Shown here in pieces: positions 1 to 5,308 of a stretch of 5,308 bases of DNA. The notes under the pieces are model-generated. The model had not been told where the DNA came from, did not search any database, and worked only from the letters and a program-made list of their open reading frames with translations. This stretch comes from Methanobacteriota archaeon (lineage in GTDB: Archaea; Thermoplasmatota; Thermoplasmata; RBG-16-68-12), in the NCBI GenBank assembly GCA_005878665.1, contig VBLR01000143.1, forward strand, positions 1-5,308. Reading direction: 5' to 3'. Position 1 is the first letter of the stretch. Every line of letters begins with the position of its first letter. Made by a program: the position numbers and the translations under genes.

Positions 1-117
1 GAGACAAGCCAAGTCGGTCTGGCCCTGCTCGTGTCCGCATCCCTGATGCTCGTCCTCCTCGGATGGATTCCGGGTACCGCGAAAAAGGCATGGTCCGCGC
101 CGCGGGCGGAACTCTAG
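1..117 (+). CDS. C-terminal end of a membrane protein (partial)
   Basis: Reading from base 1 gives 38 codons ending in TAG at 115-117; the start lies left of the window. The peptide begins ETSQVGLALLVSASLMLVLL and ends GWIPGTAKKAWSAPRAEL. It shows one hydrophobic helix of about 18-20 residues (roughly 5-23), followed by a G-W-I-P-G turn and a short basic tail. The third codon positions are GC-rich, as in the neighbouring genes, which supports real coding. A final helix followed by a Gly-x-x-Pro turn resembles the C-terminus of proton-pumping antiporter-like subunits (NuoN/NuoL/MrpD type), but this is only a resemblance in a short tail and the family is not established. Its stop overlaps that of the convergent Nudix gene. 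Confidence 0.6.
   Translation, partial: ETSQVGLALLVSASLMLVLLGWIPGTAKKAWSAPRAEL
114..117. other. Shared CTAG: overlapping stop codons of convergent genes
   Basis: The palindrome CTAG serves both strands. TAG at 115-117 ends the plus-strand membrane-protein gene, and TAG read from 116 to 114 ends the minus-strand Nudix gene. The two genes therefore meet tail to tail with no spacer, and any transcription terminator for either must lie inside the other gene. I saw no T-rich tract at the junction. Confidence 0.75.
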
Positions 118-512
118 AGCCCGCGCCACACCCGCACGATCTCGTTGTGATCGAACGCCATCACCGGGACGGCGGAGAGGTTGACCCGTTCAATCGCCGC
201 AGCGTCGCTGCCGGCTTCCAGGCGCCCGCCTGTAGCCTCGAGCTCGTACACGATCGAGATGACGTGGCCGCGGGGGTCTCGCTTCGGATCCGAGAAGACT
301 CCGACGAGCCGCTTCACGCGCGTCTCGAGACCGGTCTCTTCGTGGACCTCGCGGACGACCGCCTCGACCGTCGTCTCGCCGAGTTCGACGAAGCCGCCCG
401 GGAGCGCAGGCATCCCTCGGTACGGTTCGTTCTTGCGACGGACCGCGACGAGCTTGCCGTTTTGGAGGACGATTCCGTCCACCGCCACCGAGGGATGGGC
501 ACCCGCCACCAT
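114..512 (-). CDS. Nudix hydrolase, ADP-ribose pyrophosphatase-like
   Basis: Predicted 132-residue cytosolic hydrolase that cleaves a nucleoside diphosphate linked to another group. The complete Nudix box GX5EX7REUXEEXGU is present: G40, E46, R54-E55, E58-E59, G61, all matching the Mg2+-binding consensus. Before it comes RRKNEPYRGMPALPGGFVEL (25-44), and after it SDPKRDPRGHVISIVY (74-89), a pattern typical of archaeal and bacterial ADP-ribose pyrophosphatase-like Nudix proteins. ADP-ribose is thus the likeliest substrate, although 8-oxo-dGTP or another NDP-X compound cannot be excluded. The ATG at 512 was chosen because it lies 4 bases after the hutU stop (519-517) and leaves the normal family length. 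The frame stays open upstream to an ATG at 590, but that stretch lies inside hutU. A weak GTGAT ribosome-site-like motif spans 520-516. It is last in the histidine-degradation transcript, so co-expression is likely, but a role in that pathway is not shown. Confidence 0.9.
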   Translation of the reverse strand: MVAGAHPSVAVDGIVLQNGKLVAVRRKNEPYRGMPALPGGFVELGETTVEAVVREVHEETGLETRVKRLVGVFSDPKRDPRGHVISIVYELEATGGRLEAGSDAAAIERVNLSAVPVMAFDHNEIVRVWRGL

Positions 513-516
513 GACA

Positions 517-2157
517 TCACTCGCGGGAGGGCATCCGGATGCCATGCTCGTCCGCGAAGCGGATGGCGTCCTCGTACCCGGCGTCCGCATGGCGGACCAC
601 GCCCATTCCCGGGTCCGTCGTCAGGACGCGTCCGATCCGGCGTTCCGCGTCCTCGGTGCCGTCGCACACGACCAGGGCGCCCGCATGGGTCGAATACCCG
701 ATGCCGACGCCGCCGCCGTTGTGGATGGCGACCAGGTCCGCGCCCGCCGCGGTGTTCAGGAGCGCATTCAGCAACGGCCAGTCGGCGATCGCGTCGGATC
801 CGTCGCGCATCCCTTCCGTCTCTCGGTAGGGAGAGGCCACCGACCCCGCGTCAAGGTGGTCTCGCGTGATGACGATCGGCCCGCTGAGCTCGCCGGACGC
901 CACCATGCGGTTGATCGCTCTGCCAAACTGCGCACGCTCTCCGAATCCGAGCCAGCATACGCGGGCGGGGAGGCCTTCCCACGGGAGGTACTTCTCCGCG
1001 AGGCGGATCCACCGGGCGAGCGTCTCGTCCCGTGGGAACTCCCGCAGGACCACGCTGTCCGTCTTGATGATGTCTTCCGGGTTTCCCGTCACCGCGACCC
1101 ATCGGAACGGCCCACGGCCCTCCGCGAAGAGGGGCCGGATGAAGAGCGGGACGAATCCCTTAAAGGCGAATGCGTCCTCGACGCCGGCCTCTTTCGCCTG
1201 GCCGCGGATGTTGTTCCCGTAGTCGAACACGACGCTCCCGGCCCGGAGGAAGTCGAGCATCGCCCGGACGTGGATGGCGATCGACTCGCGCGAGCGACGC
1301 ACGTATTCCTTCGGATCCTTCGAGCGCAACGCGTCTGCGTCTGGGACGGAAAGCCCGCGCGGGATGTATCCCCCGAGCGGGTCGTGCGCGCTCGTCTGGT
1401 CCGTCACGACATCGGGCCGGATCCGACGCTTCACAAGTTCGGGATGGATCTCGGCACAATTCCCGACCAGGCCGATCGACAACGGCGTTCCGCTCGCCTT
1501 CGCGTCGTGGGCCATCTCCAGGGCTTCGTCGAGCTCGAAGACGATCCGGTCGCAATAGCCGTTCGTCACCCGCCGCCGAATCCGGGCTTCGTCGACTTCC
1601 ACGTCGAGGCACACGCCTTCGTTCATCTTGACCGCCAGGGGCTGAGCGCCCCCCATACCGCCCATCCCGCCCGTCAGGACGAGTCGGCTTTTCAGGGAGC
1701 CGCCGAAATGCGTCCGCGCGCACGCCGCGAATGTCTCGTAGGTGCCCTGGACGATCCCTTGGGATCCGATGTACGACCATCCGCCGGCCGTCATTTGACC
1801 ATACATCGTGAGGCCCAGCGTCTCGAGCTCGTGGAACGTCTCCCAGTTCGACCATTTCGGCACGAGATGCGCATTCGCGATCAGCACCCGCGGCGCGTCC
1901 CGGTGTGTCTTGAAGACCGCCACCGGCTTTCCACTCTGCACGATCAGCGTCTCGTCGTCACCGAGGCTCCGGAGCGTCTCGACAATCCGGTGGAACGCGT
2001 CCCAGTTCCGAGCCGCTTTGCCGGTTCCCCCGTAGATGATGAGCTCGTCCGGCTTCTCCGCGTTCTCGAGGTTGTTCTCGAGCATGCGGAGGATCGCCTC
2101 CTGCCGCCAGCCCTTGCACCGCAATGTGGGGCCCCGCGCCGCCTTGATGCGCTCCAT
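517..2157 (-). CDS. hutU: Urocanate hydratase (urocanase)
   Basis: This 546-residue cytosolic enzyme (EC 4.2.1.49) converts urocanate and water to 4-imidazolone-5-propionate, the second step of histidine degradation, using tightly bound NAD+ as an electrophilic cofactor. It aligns from end to end with bacterial HutU as remembered (about 557 residues). Landmarks are YGGTGKAARNW (42-52), QMTAGGWSYIGSQGIVQGTY (121-140), the Gly-rich NAD-binding stretch GGMGGMGGAQPLA (163-175), TDQTSAHDP (252-260), DYGNNIR (312-318), the urocanase signature region WEGLPARVCWLGFGER (393-408), and HNGGGVGIGYSTHAG (479-493). Cys401 sits where the active-region Cys410 of the Pseudomonas enzyme lies. The ATG at 2157 places the conserved ARGPTLRCKGW segment at the usual N-terminal position. 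An AGGT element lies 14 bases upstream (2175-2172), farther than usual. It follows the cyclodeaminase gene after 88 bases, in which I see no convincing promoter or terminator, so it is probably in the same transcript. Confidence 0.97.
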   Translation of the reverse strand: MERIKAARGPTLRCKGWRQEAILRMLENNLENAEKPDELIIYGGTGKAARNWDAFHRIVETLRSLGDDETLIVQSGKPVAVFKTHRDAPRVLIANAHLVPKWSNWETFHELETLGLTMYGQMTAGGWSYIGSQGIVQGTYETFAACARTHFGGSLKSRLVLTGGMGGMGGAQPLAVKMNEGVCLDVEVDEARIRRRVTNGYCDRIVFELDEALEMAHDAKASGTPLSIGLVGNCAEIHPELVKRRIRPDVVTDQTSAHDPLGGYIPRGLSVPDADALRSKDPKEYVRRSRESIAIHVRAMLDFLRAGSVVFDYGNNIRGQAKEAGVEDAFAFKGFVPLFIRPLFAEGRGPFRWVAVTGNPEDIIKTDSVVLREFPRDETLARWIRLAEKYLPWEGLPARVCWLGFGERAQFGRAINRMVASGELSGPIVITRDHLDAGSVASPYRETEGMRDGSDAIADWPLLNALLNTAAGADLVAIHNGGGVGIGYSTHAGALVVCDGTEDAERRIGRVLTTDPGMGVVRHADAGYEDAIRFADEHGIRMPSRE

Positions 2158-2245
2158 GTGGATTCCAAGATACCTTCTCTCCCGACTTGAGCCTTTCCCA
2201 ACGGCGGGCGTGAAACGGTTCGGTCGGTCTGCGGGTGGCGGTGCC

Positions 2246-2866
2246 TCAAAGGCGGCTCGTCACGACCGCCATGGCCTCATGGCCGATCTCGTCGGCGCGT
2301 TTTAAGAGATTCTCCACACGGGCTTCGGCTTGGGTGCGGAACGCTTCGTCGCGGATCGATGCGAGGTTGATTGAGCAATTCAAACTGGCCCCTCGGATCG
2401 CCGACTCCGCCAGGAGGACTGCGACGGCCGCATCGGTGACGGCCCCGCGGTTCCCTTTCTTGACCGCGGCTTCCGCGAGCTCGAGCGCCTCGATGCATCG
2501 TTCCATCGTCTCGAGGGGGACTTCCGTCGCCCTTCGATAGGCGTGTTGCATCGCCTCCACACGGGCGGCCTTCTCCTGGTCCGTTGACTTCGGCAACCGC
2601 ATCGCGGCCATGACGGCGTCGTACGCTTTCGCGTCCTCGTCGATCAGCGCCTCGAGACGGGCCTGCGTCTTCTTCGCCCGTCCTTCGAGCTGCACGAGTT
2701 CCGACTCGACGCTCTCGTATCCTTTCTTGCCGCGCGCGAGGCCGGCGACCATCCGACTTAGCGCAACGGACAACGCCCCCGCGAGGGCCGACACGCTTCC
2801 TCCGCCCGGCGTCGGCGTGGGCGCGGCCACCGCAGCCAGGAATTCCTCCAGCGTGCGGTCCTTCAT
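2246..2866 (-). CDS. Formiminotetrahydrofolate cyclodeaminase
   Basis: The 206-residue protein matches the cyclodeaminase domain of FTCD (EC 4.3.1.4), which converts 5-formimino-tetrahydrofolate to 5,10-methenyl-tetrahydrofolate and ammonia in the cytosol. The N-terminal PTPTPGGGSVSALAGALSVA (16-35) is the family hallmark. Other conserved blocks are DEDAKAYDAVMAAMRLPKST (76-95), GNRGAVTDAAVAV (138-150, with the acidic D145) and SLNCSINLASIRDEAF (161-176). The product is almost entirely helical, as expected for this fold. The ATG at 2866 overlaps the TGA of the formiminotransferase gene as ATGA, indicating coupled translation. The same frame runs open upstream to 3241, but that is antisense-free shadow inside the previous gene. 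Animal FTCD carries both activities in one chain; here they are separate, as in many prokaryotes. Loss of the folate-polyglutamate channel between the fused domains is expected unless the two proteins associate. Confidence 0.95.
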   Translation of the reverse strand: MKDRTLEEFLAAVAAPTPTPGGGSVSALAGALSVALSRMVAGLARGKKGYESVESELVQLEGRAKKTQARLEALIDEDAKAYDAVMAAMRLPKSTDQEKAARVEAMQHAYRRATEVPLETMERCIEALELAEAAVKKGNRGAVTDAAVAVLLAESAIRGASLNCSINLASIRDEAFRTQAEARVENLLKRADEIGHEAMAVVTSRL

Positions 2867-3762
2867 TCCCACAGGCGGGTCTCCAGGATTTGCTCGCGAT
2901 GGAACCGAGCGAGCTTGAAGTATTGGGTCGCTCCGTCGATGAGGGCATCGAGAGGCACGAGGCCGACGATTTCGCTCTCCGCGATCTCGACGCCTTCTTT
3001 TGCCGCAAGGGAGCGAATCGCTTCGTACGCCTGGACGAGCGACGTCTTGCGGTAATCCACCATGTTCATCGACACCTGTACGAGCCCGCGGTCCGCGAGC
3101 TCGAATCCCTTGGCCCGCACGGCCGGCAGCCCTCCGTCGCTCTCTCGGATGGCCTTCGCGATGCGCTTCGCGACGCGGATGTCCGCGGTTCGGAGGTTCA
3201 CGTTCCAAGCGATGAGGACCGGTCGCGCGCCGACGATGCACGCCCCCGCGGTCGGATGGAGGCGGCGTGGCCCGAAGTCGGGCGTTCGATCCGGGTTCGT
3301 CTCGATCTCGGTCTTCAAGCCCTCGTACTCGCCACGCCGGACATCCGGGAGGGCCCGGCGATCCAGGCGGGTCGCGGCGGCCTCGTACAGGTAGACGGGG
3401 ACCTGGAGCTCATCCGCGATCCGCTTGCCGACGGAACGGGCGAGGGCGACGCAGTCGTCCATCGTGACTCCCGCAATGGGGACGAACGGGAGGACGTCGA
3501 GCGCTCCGACCCGGGGGTGTTCCCCGTGATGCATGCTCATGTCGATCAGTTCCACGGCTTTCTGCGCACCGCGGAACGCCGCCTGTGCGACCGCGGTACG
3601 GTCGCCGACGAACGTGATCACGGATCGATTGTGGTCCGCGTCCATCTGCCGATCGAGGACCCGCACACCGGGCACCGACGCAATTGCCTGGGCGATTGCA
3701 TCGACCACCTCCTTGCGGCGGCCCTCGGAGAAATTCGGAACGCACTCGACAATCTCCGCCAT
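2863..3762 (-). CDS. Glutamate formiminotransferase
   Basis: This 299-residue cytosolic enzyme (EC 2.1.2.5) transfers the formimino group from N-formimino-L-glutamate to tetrahydrofolate, releasing glutamate. It matches the formiminotransferase half of animal FTCD along its full length: ECVPNFSEGR (6-15), the active-site block HHGEHPRVGALDVLPFVP (78-95), GVTMDDCVALA (98-108), VPVYLYEAAA (121-130), RRGEYEGL (142-149), TPDFGP (160-165) and EIVGLVPLDALID (264-276). His82 in G-E-H-P-R has the same number as the catalytic His82 of the pig enzyme. The ATG at 3762 gives the family's MxxIVECVPNFSEG opening. No Shine-Dalgarno-like motif precedes it, so the message may be leaderless or have a very short leader. 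That fits a TATA-like box about 36 bases upstream. It is the first gene of the block and overlaps the cyclodeaminase start by 4 bases. The tail ends about where the family's N-domain does. Confidence 0.96.
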   Translation of the reverse strand: MAEIVECVPNFSEGRRKEVVDAIAQAIASVPGVRVLDRQMDADHNRSVITFVGDRTAVAQAAFRGAQKAVELIDMSMHHGEHPRVGALDVLPFVPIAGVTMDDCVALARSVGKRIADELQVPVYLYEAAATRLDRRALPDVRRGEYEGLKTEIETNPDRTPDFGPRRLHPTAGACIVGARPVLIAWNVNLRTADIRVAKRIAKAIRESDGGLPAVRAKGFELADRGLVQVSMNMVDYRKTSLVQAYEAIRSLAAKEGVEIAESEIVGLVPLDALIDGATQYFKLARFHREQILETRLWE

Positions 3763-3795
3763 GCCGGGCCTGCGAGGCGACGAACGTCCGGGTTC

Positions 3796-3801
3796 ATTAA
3801 A
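3796..3801 (-). promoter_or_regulatory. TATA-like box for the histidine-degradation operon
   Basis: On the minus strand, the sequence AAAGAGTTTAATGAAC contains TTTAAT with a purine-rich AAAGAG in front, resembling an archaeal BRE plus TATA element in otherwise GC-rich DNA. An initiation site about 25 bases downstream would fall near 3772, only about 10 bases before the ATG at 3762. That agrees with the missing ribosome binding site. This is inferred from position and composition only. Confidence 0.45.
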
Positions 3802-3841
3802 CTCTTTCTCGGACCATCGAGTCAGGATTCGTCCGCGGAAA

Positions 3842-3851
3842 CATTAAGTAA
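3842..3851 (+). promoter_or_regulatory. TATA-like AT-rich box for the surface-protein gene
   Basis: CATTAAGTAA, preceded by GGAAA, is the only AT-rich stretch between the two divergent genes besides the box at 3796-3801. An initiation site about 25 bases downstream would lie near 3871 and leave a leader of roughly 27 bases that includes the GGTGGTG motif. The match to the archaeal TATA consensus is moderate. Confidence 0.35.
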
Positions 3852-3885
3852 CGCGAACCTTGTGGCGCGGACCGCTTCTCCCTTC

Positions 3886-3892
3886 GGTGGTG
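3886..3892 (+). promoter_or_regulatory. Ribosome binding site (GGTGGTG)
   Basis: GGTGGTG lies 5 bases before the ATG at 3898 and resembles the archaeal GGAGGTGAT consensus. It supports 3898 as the start rather than the in-frame GTG at 3892 or the long open stretch farther upstream, which runs antisense to the formiminotransferase gene. Confidence 0.5.
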
Positions 3893-3897
3893 TGGGA

Positions 3898-4875
3898 ATG
3901 ACGGGCCGCGTTCGGATGTTCGCGTGCCTCCTCACCATCGCCATTGTGGGCGCAGCTCTCTTCTTGACGTTTCCCGCCGCCGCGCCTCTGCCGATTTCGA
4001 TGCGCACGCAGGGTCAGGCGTTTGACCGGGCGGGCGCATTCCTTCCGGTCAAGACGCCGATCCGCGCGTTCGTCGATGGGGTCGATTACTCAGACGATTC
4101 GCAGGTCCAGAACGGCGCAGGAACGTACTCGGTCCTCATCTCGGGCAATTCGAAGAACAACGCGAACGTCTCCGACACGCCGGCGGTCCTAGAAGGCGCG
4201 AACCTCGGGGATCCGGTGATCTACGCGGCGGGAGATTTCACGACGGCAACGGAAGTCTTCCGCGAGACGGTGCCGTGGTCTCCCGGCACGGTCCAGATGA
4301 TGGACTTGCACGTCGGCTCAAGTACAACGACGCCGCAGCCTTTGAAGATCGAAGGCCTCGTGACCCAGCCCGCCCGCGGTGGGAACCAGTTCGCCTACCT
4401 ATGCAATCCCACCGCCGGAGCGGTTTCCCTGTCCGCGTACTACCTCGAGACCGACGCACCCGGCACCTACCATGGGTCCAGCCTGTCCCTGAGCGGCGTC
4501 CTCAACCCCGCGTCGACGATTCGGCAAGATCTCCCACTGCCGACCTGGCTAAGGCCGACCGGAGATGCACTGAAGCTCGTCTACCGGAATCCGGGAGGGA
4601 CGAATGCATCCGCATCCGGCCGCGACATCATCGTGGACCGCGTGGAGTTCAATGCGAGCCCGTTTGGTTCGCTCACGTGGGAGCCGGGGAATACGATCAT
4701 GGGCGACGCGCCCGCACCCGGCCCGGGCCGAATCCTGGAACGCGTTGCGAGCTGCACGGACACGAACCAGCCGTCCGACTTCACAATCGGGATCGAACCG
4801 GATCACGATGCCGACGAACGGGCAGGCGCTTCCGGCGGCGGGAGCGGTCACACTTTCCTGGACGATGTCGGATGA
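3898..4875 (+). CDS. Secreted lamin-tail-like surface protein, N-terminal part (frame broken)
   Basis: From the ATG at 3898 the frame stays open for 325 codons to TGA at 4873-4875, but only about the first 301 look authentic. Residues 1-29 form a signal peptide or anchor: R4 and R6, a hydrophobic core from about 8 to 25, then PAAAPLP. Residues 37-140 are a beta-rich module with GQAFDRAGAFLPVKTPIRAF, DGVDYS and GTYSV, like the carrier modules with alternating strands seen in archaeal surface proteins. Residues 150-298 resemble a lamin-tail domain: NQFAYLCNPTAGAVSLSAYY (163-182), YLETDAPGTYHGS (182-194), IIVDRVEFN (244-252) and a closing RILERVASCTDTNQPSDFTI (278-297). Three Asn-x-Ser/Thr sites occur (N90-V-S, N236-A-S, N252-A-S). 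After residue 301 the frame turns into low-complexity HDADERAGASGGGSG, whereas the next frame continues with sensible protein. The ligand and function are unknown; an extracellular binding or adhesion role is inferred. Confidence 0.8.
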   Translation: MTGRVRMFACLLTIAIVGAALFLTFPAAAPLPISMRTQGQAFDRAGAFLPVKTPIRAFVDGVDYSDDSQVQNGAGTYSVLISGNSKNNANVSDTPAVLEGANLGDPVIYAAGDFTTATEVFRETVPWSPGTVQMMDLHVGSSTTTPQPLKIEGLVTQPARGGNQFAYLCNPTAGAVSLSAYYLETDAPGTYHGSSLSLSGVLNPASTIRQDLPLPTWLRPTGDALKLVYRNPGGTNASASGRDIIVDRVEFNASPFGSLTWEPGNTIMGDAPAPGPGRILERVASCTDTNQPSDFTIGIEPDHDADERAGASGGGSGHTFLDDVG

Positions 4876-5308
4876 CGTCTTCCTCACGCGGTACCTCCAC
4901 GTGTGGGTCAACGTGACCATCGGCAACCAAACGATTCCGATCCTAACGAACGGAGTCGGCAACACGTCCGTCCTTTGGACGACTCCGGCCATCGCGGTGT
5001 CCGATGTCGTCGTTCGCGTGGACGTCGAAGACCCGTTCGGCGCCCAGGCGAGCGATACGCGGACCATCAGCCTGACCCGGCAGTCGCCGCTCGCAATCAT
5101 CGTCGCGGTCCTAATTGCGATCCTCCTCGGCCTGTTCCTCCTCTTCGCGTTCCTCCGAGCCCGCAAGAAACCGAAGGTGCCGGCGGAACCGCCACCGACT
5201 CCTCCTCCCGGCCCTGCAATCCTGCCTCCGGTCGGAGCCGCGACGGTCACACCGGGACTCGCACCGGACAAGAAAGTTTGTCCGCGGTGCCACACCCACG
5301 TGAACGCG
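4802..5308 (+). CDS. Continuation of the surface protein: Ig-like domain, membrane helix, zinc-ribbon start (partial)
   Basis: This frame, one base ahead of the preceding part, is open from 4574 to the window edge. From 4802 it reads ITMPTNGQALPAAGAVTLSW, then TRYLHVWVNVTIGNQTIPIL and VVVRVDVEDPFGAQASDTRT, an Ig- or fibronectin-like beta domain of about 90 residues. A 22-residue transmembrane helix follows (5090-5155, LAIIVAVLIAILLGLFLLFA plus FL) with a basic RARKK stop-transfer signal that puts the C-terminus in the cytosol. A Pro-rich linker (EPPPTPPPGP) leads to KVCPRCHTHVNA, whose CPRC at 5279-5290 is the first half of a zinc ribbon; the second Cys pair must lie beyond the window. No signal peptide or convincing independent start is seen (an ATG at 4808 lies inside the domain opening), so this is best read as the C-terminal part of the same gene. 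Confidence 0.75.
   Translation, partial: MTMPTNGQALPAAGAVTLSWTMSDDVFLTRYLHVWVNVTIGNQTIPILTNGVGNTSVLWTTPAIAVSDVVVRVDVEDPFGAQASDTRTISLTRQSPLAIIVAVLIAILLGLFLLFAFLRARKKPKVPAEPPPTPPPGPAILPPVGAATVTPGLAPDKKVCPRCHTHVNA

Noticed and set aside
513..590. An extended Nudix start at 590.
   Set aside because: The extra 26 residues (MRTPGTRTPSASRTSMASGC and so on) are low complexity, lie inside the hutU C-terminus and have no Nudix counterpart.
181..2190. A 669-codon open frame on the plus strand, antisense to hutU and the Nudix gene.
   Set aside because: It is Arg-, Asp- and His-rich without recognisable motifs and lies opposite a full-length HutU. Long antisense frames are expected opposite GC-rich genes with strong codon bias.
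2158..2245. A possible separate promoter or terminator in the 88-base spacer before hutU.
   Set aside because: No TATA-like box, T-rich run or stable hairpin was apparent by eye, so I did not call a separate transcription unit, though a weak internal promoter cannot be excluded.
2867..3241. An N-terminal extension of the cyclodeaminase back to 3241.
   Set aside because: The extra 125 residues are Arg-rich, overlap the conserved formiminotransferase in another frame, and precede the family's usual N-terminus. The ATGA overlap is the better start.
2890..3897. An upstream extension of the surface-protein frame beginning at 2890.
   Set aside because: It is antisense to the formiminotransferase gene and the promoter region. 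The signal peptide, ribosome site and AT-rich box all point to the ATG at 3898.
4275..4916. A 213-codon plus-strand frame within the surface-protein gene.
   Set aside because: It is Arg-rich and lacks motifs. It overlaps the lamin-tail-like region, which is clearly encoded in another frame.
4549..5295. A 248-codon minus-strand frame opposite the end of the surface-protein gene.
   Set aside because: It has no recognisable domain and is opposite the Ig-like domain and membrane helix. It is compositionally a shadow frame.

Overview
The window is GC-rich. It looks archaeal, most likely a high-GC member of the Thermoplasmatota (Euryarchaeota). This placement is an inference from three things: archaeal-type promoter elements (short AT-rich TATA-like boxes at the expected distance from two start codons), a GGTGG-type ribosome binding site, and a surface protein that ends in one membrane helix plus a cytosolic CPRC zinc-ribbon start, an architecture common in that group. 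No marker gene fixes the taxonomy.

Layout. Positions 1-117 (+) hold the last 38 codons of a membrane protein. Positions 114-3762 (-) are a four-gene block, read from right to left: glutamate formiminotransferase (3762-2863), formiminotetrahydrofolate cyclodeaminase (2866-2246, start overlapping the previous stop as ATGA), an 88-base spacer, urocanate hydratase HutU (2157-517), and a Nudix hydrolase of the ADP-ribose pyrophosphatase type (512-114). The Nudix stop overlaps the stop of the convergent membrane-protein gene in a shared CTAG. A 135-base intergenic region (3763-3897) carries TATA-like elements for both directions. From 3898 (+) to the right edge runs a secreted or anchored protein with a signal peptide, a beta-rich module, a lamin-tail-like domain, an Ig-like domain, a transmembrane helix and the start of a zinc ribbon. 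Its reading frame is broken near 4800 by one extra base (or two missing bases).

Function. The minus-strand block encodes the folate-dependent part of histidine degradation. HutU turns urocanate into imidazolone propionate. Formiminotransferase moves the formimino group of N-formimino-glutamate to tetrahydrofolate, and cyclodeaminase releases ammonia to give 5,10-methenyl-tetrahydrofolate. Histidine ammonia-lyase (hutH) and imidazolonepropionase (hutI) are needed to complete the pathway and are not in the window. The operon is bounded by a promoter region on one side and a convergent gene on the other, so they are probably encoded elsewhere. I see no tRNA, rRNA, CRISPR array, insertion sequence or clear horizontal-transfer boundary. 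The features most worth checking are the frame break in the surface protein and that protein's unusual outside-to-inside architecture.
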